From positions 1 to 35,578 of the forward strand of contig JAUIKL010000017.1 in NCBI GenBank assembly GCA_030430625.1: DNA of 35,578 nucleotides. Direction: 5' to 3'. Both the position numbers and the translations under genes were made by a program. Positions 6,564 to 14,046 of the stretch are shown one piece after another. The notes beneath the pieces were generated by a model. The model saw only the letters and a program-made list of their open reading frames with translations, searched no databases and was not told where the DNA came from. The stretch's first letter is position 1; each line of letters starts with the position of its first letter. The DNA is from Gemmatimonadota bacterium (GTDB lineage: Bacteria; Gemmatimonadota; Gemmatimonadetes; Longimicrobiales; Gaopeijiaceae).

Positions 6564-8891
6564 TTATTTCGCCCCTTCGGTCGGACCCTCCCGGACCAGC
6601 TCGGGCAGGATCTCTTCGGGGATGGCGAAGGCATCGACGAGGTCGGGCGCGAGCGCCGCGACCTCACGACAAAGATCGTTCACTCGTGTGCGGATTGCAC
6701 GAGCTTTCGTCGGCTCGAAGACGCCCGTTTCCAGGAACCAACCCCGATCCGCCTCCAGAGTGGAGAGCGCGAACAGTATATAGACTCGGGTGAGAGCGTC
6801 TCGGGCGCCCGGAGGAGCGGCTTCCAGCGCCGCCTGGAAGGCTTCCAAGGTGATGCGCTCGGCGTGGGCCCGGGCCAACGAGACGAGGTGGTCCTGGACC
6901 TCGTTGATGGCCTGGAACGAGTCCATGCCGTCGCGCAGCCGCCCGCGGATCCGCGAGGCGACACTTCGGAGGAGCCGGTCCTCCCGGTACCGGAACGCGC
7001 CCAGATGCATGTCCGGGTCGTCAAGGTGGCCTACGTCGGTACGCCTCTTCGAGACCGGATTCAGTTCGGTCAGCGACGTTTCGGCACGGTCCCCGAGGTA
7101 GCGTAGGGCGCCCCGGAGATCGAGGCTCCCCATCTCGTCCCGATACTTCGACAGCAGGCCCTTCGCCGCCAACTGATAGAGGACGAGGTTCGCGCCCTCG
7201 AAGGTGGTGAAGATGTCGGTGTCCGCTTTGAGCGCCGCGAAGCGGTTCTCAGCCAGATACCCCTGGCCGCCGCACATCTCGCGACCGATCTGGACGGTGC
7301 GCACGCACTCGTCGGACGCCCACGCCTTGAGGGCGGCGGCGCGCACCTCGACCTCGGGATCCGACGCCTCCGTGATCGCGGCAAAGCGCGCCTGCAGATC
7401 GCGGACGGAGAAAAGGCCTGCGAAGGTGCGCGCGAGCGCCGGCATCAGTGCGCGTTGGACCGCGCGGTAGTGGAGGATCGGTGTCTCGGCGGCTCCGTCC
7501 GGTCCGAACTGGCGCCGGCCCGACGTGTAGCGCACCGCCACGGTGGCCGCCACGGACGCTGCGCTCACCGACGCCGAAGCGATGCTGACCCGGCCCGCCA
7601 CGAGGGTGCCGAGCATCGTGAAGAACCGGCGGCCCGAACTGGGAATGGGTGACTGATACCGTCCGTCTTCGTCGATGGTCGCGAAGCGGTCGAGGAGGTT
7701 CTCGACAGGGACACGCACCCGGTCGAACCAGATGCGCCCGTTGTCGACACCGTTGAGTCCGAGCTTGAAGCCCCGGTCCGCGATTCGAACCCCGTCGCAC
7801 ACCGCGCCGTCGTCCGTGCGAAGCGGCACCAGGATGGCGTGGACGCCGTGGTCCTCGCCGTCGACGATGAGCCGCGCGAAGACGGTGGCGAGTCGGGCGT
7901 GGCACGCCGCGTTGCCGATCCAGTCCTTCCCGGCCGATTCGGTCGGCGTGTGGACGAGAAGGGATCGGCTGGCATGGTCGTACGTAGCCGTCGTCTCGAG
8001 GTCCCGGACGTTCGAGCCGTGGCCCGTCTCGGTCATGGCGTACGAACCGGGGAGGTCGAGAGTGGCGATCCGACCGAGGTACTGCTCGTGATGTCGTCTC
8101 GTACCCAGCTGCGCCACGCTCCCACCGAACAGTCCGAACTGGACGCCGAACTTCACCAGCACGCTCAGGTCCCCGTACGCCAGCGTTTCGAAGGCGGCGA
8201 CCGAACCGTGGCGGTCGCCCTTGCCCCCGTACTCCTCGGGATAGGCGAGGGCCCCGAGGCCCCGATCCGCCAGCGCCCGGCAGGCGTCGAGTACACGTTC
8301 CCGGTACTCCTCCTTCGACAGTTCGAGCGGGATGCGAAGAGCCGGGTCGGTCAGAGCGTCTCGCGTCGCGGCCCGGATCTCGGGATGGTCGCTGTCGAGC
8401 CAGGTCGCGAGCGCGGCGACGTCCACCCCGACGGCGGCGCCCGGCTCGAGGGGTGGCCCCTCCAGCCCGCGGAGGCGACGCGCGGTCTCTCGACCGAGAA
8501 GCCCCGCGGCTTGCTCCGCGGCCCGCAGCGCCGACAGAGCCCCCGCTTCGGTCCACCGTCCCTGGCCGTCGGCGGCGGTCCAGATGGCCAGGCCGAGGTC
8601 GGAGAGGGACGCGGTCGACTCGTCGTCGCTCGAGAGGTCGATCCGCCGAATCGATCGCTTCAGCGCGGCCAGCGTGGCGGCGTCCGGCGGTGATGACGGG
8701 TCGATCCACGTCGAGAGTTCGGCCATCGCCTCCGGGGCCAGAACCTCCTCGAGGAGCAGATGTTTTTCGATGGCGCCCCGCTCGATCTCGGACATCACTC
8801 CGTCGGCCCAGACGGCCGCCACGAGGGGGAGGACGGGAATCAGTTCCGTCCGTTCGGGCCAACCGGTATCCGTGAGCTGCGGTTCAGGCAT
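6564..8891 (-). CDS. Acyl-CoA oxidase/dehydrogenase-family flavoenzyme with TerB-like N-terminal region
   Basis: A 775-residue protein. Residues ~200-600 form an acyl-CoA dehydrogenase/oxidase core: YPEEYGGKG (218-226), the FAD-loop SYAMTETGHGSNV (283-295), the beta-domain, YTSGRRQFG (455-463), CGGQGYLAENR (540-550) and TTFEGANLVLYQ with Glu565 as candidate catalytic base. The spacing and the long C-terminal helical region (600-775) match peroxisomal-type acyl-CoA oxidases better than the short dehydrogenases. It would oxidise an acyl-CoA to the 2-enoyl-CoA. Unusually, residues ~14-130 look like two TerB-type helical repeats (PLVAAVWADGVMSEIERGAI and LAIWTAADGQGRWTEAGA). The start at 8891 has AGGCGGAG upstream. 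No other beta-oxidation gene is nearby; it is divergent from purE. Confidence 0.85.
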   Translation of the reverse strand: MPEPQLTDTGWPERTELIPVLPLVAAVWADGVMSEIERGAIEKHLLLEEVLAPEAMAELSTWIDPSSPPDAATLAALKRSIRRIDLSSDDESTASLSDLGLAIWTAADGQGRWTEAGALSALRAAEQAAGLLGRETARRLRGLEGPPLEPGAAVGVDVAALATWLDSDHPEIRAATRDALTDPALRIPLELSKEEYRERVLDACRALADRGLGALAYPEEYGGKGDRHGSVAAFETLAYGDLSVLVKFGVQFGLFGGSVAQLGTRRHHEQYLGRIATLDLPGSYAMTETGHGSNVRDLETTATYDHASRSLLVHTPTESAGKDWIGNAACHARLATVFARLIVDGEDHGVHAILVPLRTDDGAVCDGVRIADRGFKLGLNGVDNGRIWFDRVRVPVENLLDRFATIDEDGRYQSPIPSSGRRFFTMLGTLVAGRVSIASASVSAASVAATVAVRYTSGRRQFGPDGAAETPILHYRAVQRALMPALARTFAGLFSVRDLQARFAAITEASDPEVEVRAAALKAWASDECVRTVQIGREMCGGQGYLAENRFAALKADTDIFTTFEGANLVLYQLAAKGLLSKYRDEMGSLDLRGALRYLGDRAETSLTELNPVSKRRTDVGHLDDPDMHLGAFRYREDRLLRSVASRIRGRLRDGMDSFQAINEVQDHLVSLARAHAERITLEAFQAALEAAPPGARDALTRVYILFALSTLEADRGWFLETGVFEPTKARAIRTRVNDLCREVAALAPDLVDAFAIPEEILPELVREGPTEGAK

Positions 8892-9090
8892 AGCGCTCCG
8901 CCTCGTATCTCGAAGTGTATGTCGTGCCGTACCGTACCCGGACGCCCCGCGACGTTTCCACCGGCCGGTGACCCCCGAATCGGACCCGGTCGGGGGCGCG
9001 ACTTGACCCGGCCCCACGCGCGGGTCAACGTCCGGCCCTCATCGCGAATCGCGATCCGCCACCAATTCGAGAAACACGAGGCTCAGCACG

Positions 9091-9582
9091 ATGTCACAAG
9101 CGCGCGTCGGCGTAGTCATGGGTTCGAAGTCCGACTGGGAAACGATGCAGCACTGCGTCGCCACACTCGACAGCCTGGGCATCGAATCCGAGGTCCGGGT
9201 GATGTCGGCCCACCGCACCCCCGACGTCGCCATCGAGTTCTCGAAGACGGCGGAAGAGCGTGGCCTGGGCCTGATCATCGCGGCCGCCGGCGGGGCGGCT
9301 CACCTCGCAGGCGTCGTCGCGGCCAAGACGACCCTTCCGGTCCTCGGCGTGCCGATGAAGGGGTGGTCGCTGGACGGGCTCGACTCTCTGCTTTCGACGG
9401 TGCAGATGCCGCGTGGTATCCCGGTCGCCACGCTGGCGATCGGCAAGGCGGGCGCGGTCAACGCCGCCCTTCTGGCCGGTCAGATCCTCGGTCTGAAGTA
9501 CCCGGAGGTAGCCGAGGCCGTGAAGCGCGACAGAGCGGAGCGGCGCGAGGCGGTTCTCGCGGACAGCGACCCGCGCGGCTGA
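9091..9582 (+). CDS. purE: N5-carboxyaminoimidazole ribonucleotide mutase, class I PurE
   Basis: A 163-residue cytoplasmic purine-biosynthesis enzyme that converts N5-CAIR to CAIR. The nucleotide-binding GSKSD is at 11-15, followed by SAHRTPD (39-45) with the catalytic His41, and the AAAGGAAHL loop near 64-72. Length is typical of a stand-alone class I PurE. The partner purK is usually adjacent but is not seen downstream: the next gene is a PadR regulator after a terminator hairpin. The ATG at 9091 is preceded by GAGG at a slightly long distance. Confidence 0.96.
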   Translation: MSQARVGVVMGSKSDWETMQHCVATLDSLGIESEVRVMSAHRTPDVAIEFSKTAEERGLGLIIAAAGGAAHLAGVVAAKTTLPVLGVPMKGWSLDGLDSLLSTVQMPRGIPVATLAIGKAGAVNAALLAGQILGLKYPEVAEAVKRDRAERREAVLADSDPRG

Positions 9583-9600
9583 GCCCCGTTCCGGCGTGAG

Positions 9601-9641
9601 CCGGTGCACGGACGGCGCCCTCCGGTCCGTCCGTGCGCCGG
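9601..9641 (+). terminator. Hairpin terminator after purE
   Basis: A 15-bp stem (9601-9615 with 9627-9641, one G-T wobble) around an 11-nt loop, 19 nt past the purE stop. The following sequence is only mildly T-rich, so it may be a weak or factor-assisted terminator. Confidence 0.6.
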
Positions 9642-9674
9642 GTGAAACCTCCTTTCGGCTGTCCGCGTAGGGAT

Positions 9675-9691
9675 TTCTGATTTTGTCAGAA
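9675..9691. promoter_or_regulatory. Palindrome upstream of padR, candidate autoregulatory operator
   Basis: Perfect 6-bp arms TTCTGA and TCAGAA separated by TTTTG, in a locally AT-rich patch (9673-9695) that also holds an AATAAT -10-like hexamer at 9690-9695. It lies 19 nt before the padR start. PadR proteins usually repress their own operon through such dyads; binding here is inference. Confidence 0.45.
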
Positions 9692-9709
9692 TAATCCGAC
9701 GAGGGACGC

Positions 9710-10039
9710 ATGCCGAAAGGTGAGCACCTGGGTGACCTCGAAGAGCTCACGCTCCTGGCCGTGCTGCGGCGCGGGCCGGCTGCCGACGGCGCAGGGGTGC
9801 GGGGAGAGCTGGCCGAAGCCGCAGGCCGCACGGTCTCGATCAGCACGGTCTACGTCACCCTGATGAGGCTCGAAGAGAAGGGGTACACCTCTTCGTGGAA
9901 GGGCGAGCCGACCGGGCGACGGGGTGGAAAGGCCAAACGCCACTACGCGGTGACGCCCGAAGGCCGAGCCGCGCTCGAGGCGGTTCGGGCCGTGAGGGAC
10001 GGGATGTGGGCCGGGGTACCCGACGCGGCCGATGCCTGA
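9710..10039 (+). CDS. PadR-family transcriptional regulator
   Basis: A 109-residue winged-helix protein. LGDLEELTLLAVLRRG (7-22) is the first helix of PadR proteins, STVYVTLMRLEEKGYTSS (44-61) the recognition helix and wing, and KRHYAVTPEGRAAL (76-89) the end of the wing and the dimerisation helix. GAGGGA precedes the ATG at 9710. Its TGA overlaps the start of the permease gene by 8 nt (10032-10039), so the two are translationally coupled. PadR genes directly ahead of ADOP permeases are a recurrent arrangement in Acidobacteriota and Gemmatimonadota. It most likely controls this operon via the dyad at 9675-9691. Confidence 0.9.
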   Translation: MPKGEHLGDLEELTLLAVLRRGPAADGAGVRGELAEAAGRTVSISTVYVTLMRLEEKGYTSSWKGEPTGRRGGKAKRHYAVTPEGRAALEAVRAVRDGMWAGVPDAADA

Positions 10040-12761
10040 GCGAGGCCAAACTGAGCGAACCGCTCCACCTCGAGCGGCTGAGCGGTGGATCGCGGTGCGC
10101 CTTCCTGGGGAGGTGGCCGACGCCCTCCTCGGCGACCTGCACGACCTCTACCTCGACCGCCGAGAACACCAGGGGCGCGCGCGCGCGGACCTCTGGTACT
10201 GGGGCCAGGCCTTCTTCCTTCGGGGGGCCGCCCTCCGGCGCGCGGCGCGCCGTTTGGCATGGGTACGCCCCGCCACCGACCGCACCCGATCGGGGCGGCC
10301 CTTTACACCCTCGGCACCGATGCTCATGACCCCGACCGACATCCGCTACGCTCTTCGCCGTCTCCTCAGGTCGCCCGGTTTCACCGCGGTCGCTGTGCTC
10401 TCCCTCGCGTTGGGGATCGGCGCCAACACGGCCATGTTCAGCGTGGTCAACGCGGTGCTCCTACGGGAACTCCCCGTATCCGAACCGCACCAACTCGTCG
10501 AGATCTACACGTCGGAAGACGAGGACACCCCCTACTCGGTGTCGTCTCACCCGGACTATCTGGACCTTCGGGCCCGCTCGGAGTCGTTCGCCGGCATCGT
10601 CGGGAGTCGGACGACGATCATGCGGGCCGATCTCGACGGGGCGCCGCGGGTCGTCTTCGGCGAGCTCGTCTCGTGGGACTTCTTTCAGACTCTCGGTGTC
10701 GAGATGCAACTCGGGCGGGCCTTCGTCGAGGAGGAGGACCGCACCCCCGGTTCTCACGCGGTGGTCATCCTCGGCCACAGGGTGTGGACGCAGGAGTTCG
10801 GGGCTTCGCCGGACGTCATCGGCACCGACATCGTCCTGAACGGACGCCCCTTCCGCGTCGTCGGTGTGGCGCCACGAGCCTACACGGGTTCGATGCCCGT
10901 GATGGTCGCGTCCTTCTTCGTTCCGCTGATGATGACGAACGAGATCATGGGGAGCCCGCAGCTGGCGCGCCGCGGCACCCGAGCGATGTTCCTGAAAGCC
11001 CGCCTTCGCGAGGACGTGACGGTGGAACAGGCCAACGCCGAGCTGGCCGCCGTGGGTGCGGCCCTCGAGGAGGCGCACCCCGAGACCAACGAGGGACACT
11101 CCTTCACTGCGGTCCCCTCCAGCGAGGTCTCTCTCCACCCGGAGGTCGACGGCGCCCTGGCTCCGGTGGCTGGACTTCTCCTCGGCGTTGTCGGAATCGT
11201 CCTTCTCATCGCGTGCGCCAACCTGGCGTCCTTCTTGTTGGCCCGGGCGGAAGAGCGCCGTCGGGAGATCGCGGTTCGGCTCGCCCTGGGTGCTGGTCGC
11301 CAACGGCTGGTCGGACAACTCCTCGTGGAGACGACGGTGATCGCGTTGTTGGGGGGGGGCGTCGGTATCGGCATCGCACACTGGACCCTCGGGCTCATGA
11401 TGTCGTTGCAGCCACCGATGCCGGTACCCGTCGACATCGAGATCTCCATCGATCGCGCGGTTCTGGCGTTCACGGCCGGTGTGTCTCTTCTGGCCGGGGT
11501 GCTCTTCGGGCTCGCTCCCGCTCTGCAGGCCACGAAACCCGATTTGGCCCCGACGCTCAAAGGGGAGTCGGTCGGAGCGGGGGGGCGTGGCCGCCGGACA
11601 TTGCGCAACGCGCTCGTCGTGACCCAGGTGGCCTTTTCGTTCGTTGTCCTCATCGGGGCGGGCCTGTTCGTACGGAGCCTCGACAAGGCGCAACGCATCG
11701 ATCCGGGCTTCGACGTGGGACCAGCCGCGCTCGTGTGGCCACTTCCGGCACTCTCCGGAATCGAGACGCCGGACGAGATCCGCGCCTTCTACGAAGCCTA
11801 CACCGAACGGCTTCTGGCCGACCCGTTGGTCACGTCCGTGGGTCTTGCCGACCGACTACCCCTCGGGAGTGGAATTCAGACCGCCTCGTTCGCCCTCCCG
11901 GGAGTCCCGTCCGAGGACCCCGACGGTGAGCACGATATCGACAACGCTACGGTGAGCGAACGCTACTTCGAGGCGATGGGAGTCGAGATCCTCTCCGGGC
12001 GATCCTTCGTTGACGAGGACATGGATGGTCCCCCGGTCGTCGTGGTCTCGCGTGCCTTCGTGGACCGCTTCTACCCCGGTGAGTCGATCATCGGTCGGAC
12101 GATCCGCAATCGCGGGGAAGACCACCGCATCGTCGGGGTCGCGTCCGACACCAAAGTCAGGACGCTCGGTGAGAACCCGCGACCCTACGTCTACCGACTC
12201 CAGGGGCAGGCGACCTTCTTCGGAATGCAGGTCGTGGTGCGTGGGGAGGGGACGAGCGCACAGCTGGTCGCTATCGCGCGCTCCGCATTGGACGAGATCG
12301 CGCCGGACATCGTGCTCTTCGAGGAAGTGAAGACGATGGACCAGCACCTCGCGCTCCTTCTGTTTCCCCCGCGCATGGCCGCGCTCCTCTTGACCGTGTT
12401 CGGGACGCTGGCGCTGATGCTGGCCGCCATCGGCATCTACGGCGTCGTCAGCCACGCCGTGGCCCGGCGCACGCGCGAAGTCGGTATTCGGATGTCCCTC
12501 GGCGCATCGGCGCGGGAGGTCGTACTGATGGCGATCGGCGGTGGGATGAAGCTCGTGTTCGTCGGTGCTTCGGTCGGCATCGTGCTCGCGATCGCCCTCA
12601 CCTGGTCGATCTCCTCCTTCCTCTACGGGATCTCCCCGACGGACATCGCGACCTTCGTGGGGATCCCTCTCCTTCTCACCGGCGTCGCGCTCGTGGCGGC
12701 GTGGCTTCCGGCGCGCCGGGCGTCCTCGGTGGATCCGGTCTCGTCCCTTCGCGTCGAGTAG
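10032..12761 (+). CDS. ADOP-type orphan ABC permease (MacB/FtsX family)
   Basis: A 909-residue membrane protein of the acidobacterial duplicated orphan permease family. Residues ~15-75 (AERWIAVRLPGEVADALLGD onward) form the permease prefix domain found only ahead of such proteins, which supports the upstream start at 10032 over the internal Met at 97. The first membrane helix follows GFTAVAVLSLALGIGANTAM (116-135). Two halves each contain a MacB-like periplasmic core and an FtsX domain of three helices (around 385-505 and 790-905). The C-terminus LPARRASSVDPVSSLRVE is typical. No ATPase is encoded in the unit. Members are thought to export peptides or lipids or act as mechanotransmission proteins, but no substrate is known. 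Confidence 0.92.
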   Translation: MPERGQTERTAPPRAAERWIAVRLPGEVADALLGDLHDLYLDRREHQGRARADLWYWGQAFFLRGAALRRAARRLAWVRPATDRTRSGRPFTPSAPMLMTPTDIRYALRRLLRSPGFTAVAVLSLALGIGANTAMFSVVNAVLLRELPVSEPHQLVEIYTSEDEDTPYSVSSHPDYLDLRARSESFAGIVGSRTTIMRADLDGAPRVVFGELVSWDFFQTLGVEMQLGRAFVEEEDRTPGSHAVVILGHRVWTQEFGASPDVIGTDIVLNGRPFRVVGVAPRAYTGSMPVMVASFFVPLMMTNEIMGSPQLARRGTRAMFLKARLREDVTVEQANAELAAVGAALEEAHPETNEGHSFTAVPSSEVSLHPEVDGALAPVAGLLLGVVGIVLLIACANLASFLLARAEERRREIAVRLALGAGRQRLVGQLLVETTVIALLGGGVGIGIAHWTLGLMMSLQPPMPVPVDIEISIDRAVLAFTAGVSLLAGVLFGLAPALQATKPDLAPTLKGESVGAGGRGRRTLRNALVVTQVAFSFVVLIGAGLFVRSLDKAQRIDPGFDVGPAALVWPLPALSGIETPDEIRAFYEAYTERLLADPLVTSVGLADRLPLGSGIQTASFALPGVPSEDPDGEHDIDNATVSERYFEAMGVEILSGRSFVDEDMDGPPVVVVSRAFVDRFYPGESIIGRTIRNRGEDHRIVGVASDTKVRTLGENPRPYVYRLQGQATFFGMQVVVRGEGTSAQLVAIARSALDEIAPDIVLFEEVKTMDQHLALLLFPPRMAALLLTVFGTLALMLAAIGIYGVVSHAVARRTREVGIRMSLGASAREVVLMAIGGGMKLVFVGASVGIVLAIALTWSISSFLYGISPTDIATFVGIPLLLTGVALVAAWLPARRASSVDPVSSLRVE

Positions 12762-12807
12762 GCGATAACGCTTCCATCACCGCTCCATTCCGCATATCCT
12801 ATCGATC

Positions 12808-12835
12808 CGCCGCCCCCGTCGAATCGGGGGCGGCG
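12808..12835 (+). terminator. Hairpin after the ADOP permease
   Basis: A perfect 11-bp GC stem (12808-12818 with 12825-12835) around the loop TCGAAT, 46 nt after the permease stop and 27 nt before greA. The downstream CTCTGTT is a poor U-tract, so termination may be partial. Confidence 0.55.
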
Positions 12836-12862
12836 CTCTGTTACCCCCACGTCGTGAGTGCC

Positions 12863-13348
12863 ATGCTGGACGAAATCCGCGACAAGATCGAGACCGAGAT
12901 CGCCAACCTCACCCAGGAGCTCAACGTCGACCTCCCGGTGCGGATCAAGACCGCCATGGAGCACGGCGATCTCCGGGAGAACGCCGAGTTCAAGGCCGCC
13001 AAGGAACGGCAGGCCTTCGTCGAAGCCCGTCTGAACCACCTGACGTCGCGGATGACGGAGTTGTCGAAGATCGACGTGAACGAAATGGCGTACGATCGGG
13101 TAGGGTTCGGCTCCAAGGTGAAGATTCTCGACACGGGGATGGACGAGGAATTCACCTTCACGATCACGGCAGGTGACTTCATCGACCTGGATGCGGGGCA
13201 GGTTTCCCTCGCTTCGCCGATCGGGCAGGGTCTGCTCGGCGCGAAGGAGGGAGAGCAGGTGACGATCGCCCTGCCGGCCGGTGAGCGGATCTACAAGGTC
13301 CTCGAGCTTTCGACCCTCCCGCAGCAGCTGGAGGGTTCGGGCGGCTGA
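12863..13348 (+). CDS. greA: Transcription elongation factor GreA
   Basis: A 161-residue protein that enters the RNA polymerase secondary channel and stimulates cleavage of backtracked RNA. The N-terminal coiled coil runs to about residue 75; its tip carries HGDLRENAE (34-42), with Asp36 and Glu39 equivalent to the acidic tip residues of E. coli GreA. The C-terminal FKBP-like domain contains SLASPIGQGLLGAKEGEQV and VLELSTLP. Length is close to the usual 158. ATG at 12863 is preferred; an in-frame GTG at 12854 would add three residues. The ABC cassette begins 19 nt downstream, so greA probably leads that operon. Confidence 0.95.
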   Translation: MLDEIRDKIETEIANLTQELNVDLPVRIKTAMEHGDLRENAEFKAAKERQAFVEARLNHLTSRMTELSKIDVNEMAYDRVGFGSKVKILDTGMDEEFTFTITAGDFIDLDAGQVSLASPIGQGLLGAKEGEQVTIALPAGERIYKVLELSTLPQQLEGSGG

Positions 13349-13367
13349 GGACGGGAGTCCTGACGGC

Positions 13368-14045
13368 TTGACCCCGACCGGTCCGTCGATCGCGCTGATC
13401 GACGTCGACAAGAGCTACGCCGAGGGCGGGCGGACCCACGCCGTCCTCACCGGAGCATCGCTGACGATCGCGCCCGGAGAACGGGTCGCCGTGCTCGGAC
13501 CCTCAGGGTCGGGAAAGTCGACCCTCCTCAACCTCGTGAGTGGGATCGACCTCCCCGACGCCGGAACGGTTCGGGTGGACGACATCGACCTGGGCGGCCT
13601 CGACGAGCGATCGAGAACACAGTTCCGACGGGACCGCGTCGGCTTCGTCTTCCAGTTCTTCAACCTGATTCCGACGCTGACGGTGCGGGAGAACCTGGCT
13701 CTCCCGCTCGAGCTGAAGGGTGAGGACCCGGGGGATCGTATCGGTGAGCTCCTGGCACAGGTGGGGTTGGCCGACCGGGCGGACTCGTTCCCCGACCGTC
13801 TGTCCGGGGGAGAGCAGCAGCGGGTGGCCGTGGCCCGGGCCCTGGTGCACCGACCCGGACTGATCCTCGCGGACGAGCCGACAGGGAACCTCGATGTCGA
13901 CACGGGTGGGGTGGTCGTCGACCTTCTCGAGCGGCTCGTGGCCGATGCTGGTGCCACCCTCGTCGTGGTGACCCACTCTGCCTCGCTGGCCGAACGGATG
14001 GATCGTACCGTCCGTGTCGACCGCGGACAGCTCGTCTCCACCTGA
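13368..14045 (+). CDS. ABC transporter ATPase, LolD/MacB type
   Basis: A 225-residue ATPase for the adjoining permease. Walker A is GPSGSGKST (44-52), the Q-loop Gln96 lies in FVFQFFN, the signature is LSGGEQQR (145-152), Walker B is LILADEPT (165-172) and the switch histidine is in VVVTHSA (~201). The FVFQFFNLIPTLTVREN segment is typical of the LolD/MacB subfamily. I chose the TTG at 13368, with GGGAG about 10 nt upstream; it is the only sensible start after greA ends at 13348 that keeps the first beta-strand. The stop is 1 nt before the permease GTG, so expression is coupled. Confidence 0.92.
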   Translation: MTPTGPSIALIDVDKSYAEGGRTHAVLTGASLTIAPGERVAVLGPSGSGKSTLLNLVSGIDLPDAGTVRVDDIDLGGLDERSRTQFRRDRVGFVFQFFNLIPTLTVRENLALPLELKGEDPGDRIGELLAQVGLADRADSFPDRLSGGEQQRVAVARALVHRPGLILADEPTGNLDVDTGGVVVDLLERLVADAGATLVVVTHSASLAERMDRTVRVDRGQLVST

Positions 14046-14046
14046 C

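Noticed and set aside
10461-11693. 410-codon minus-strand open frame inside the ADOP permease
   Set aside because: Antisense shadow; composition rich in R, E, G, H and D with no motif.
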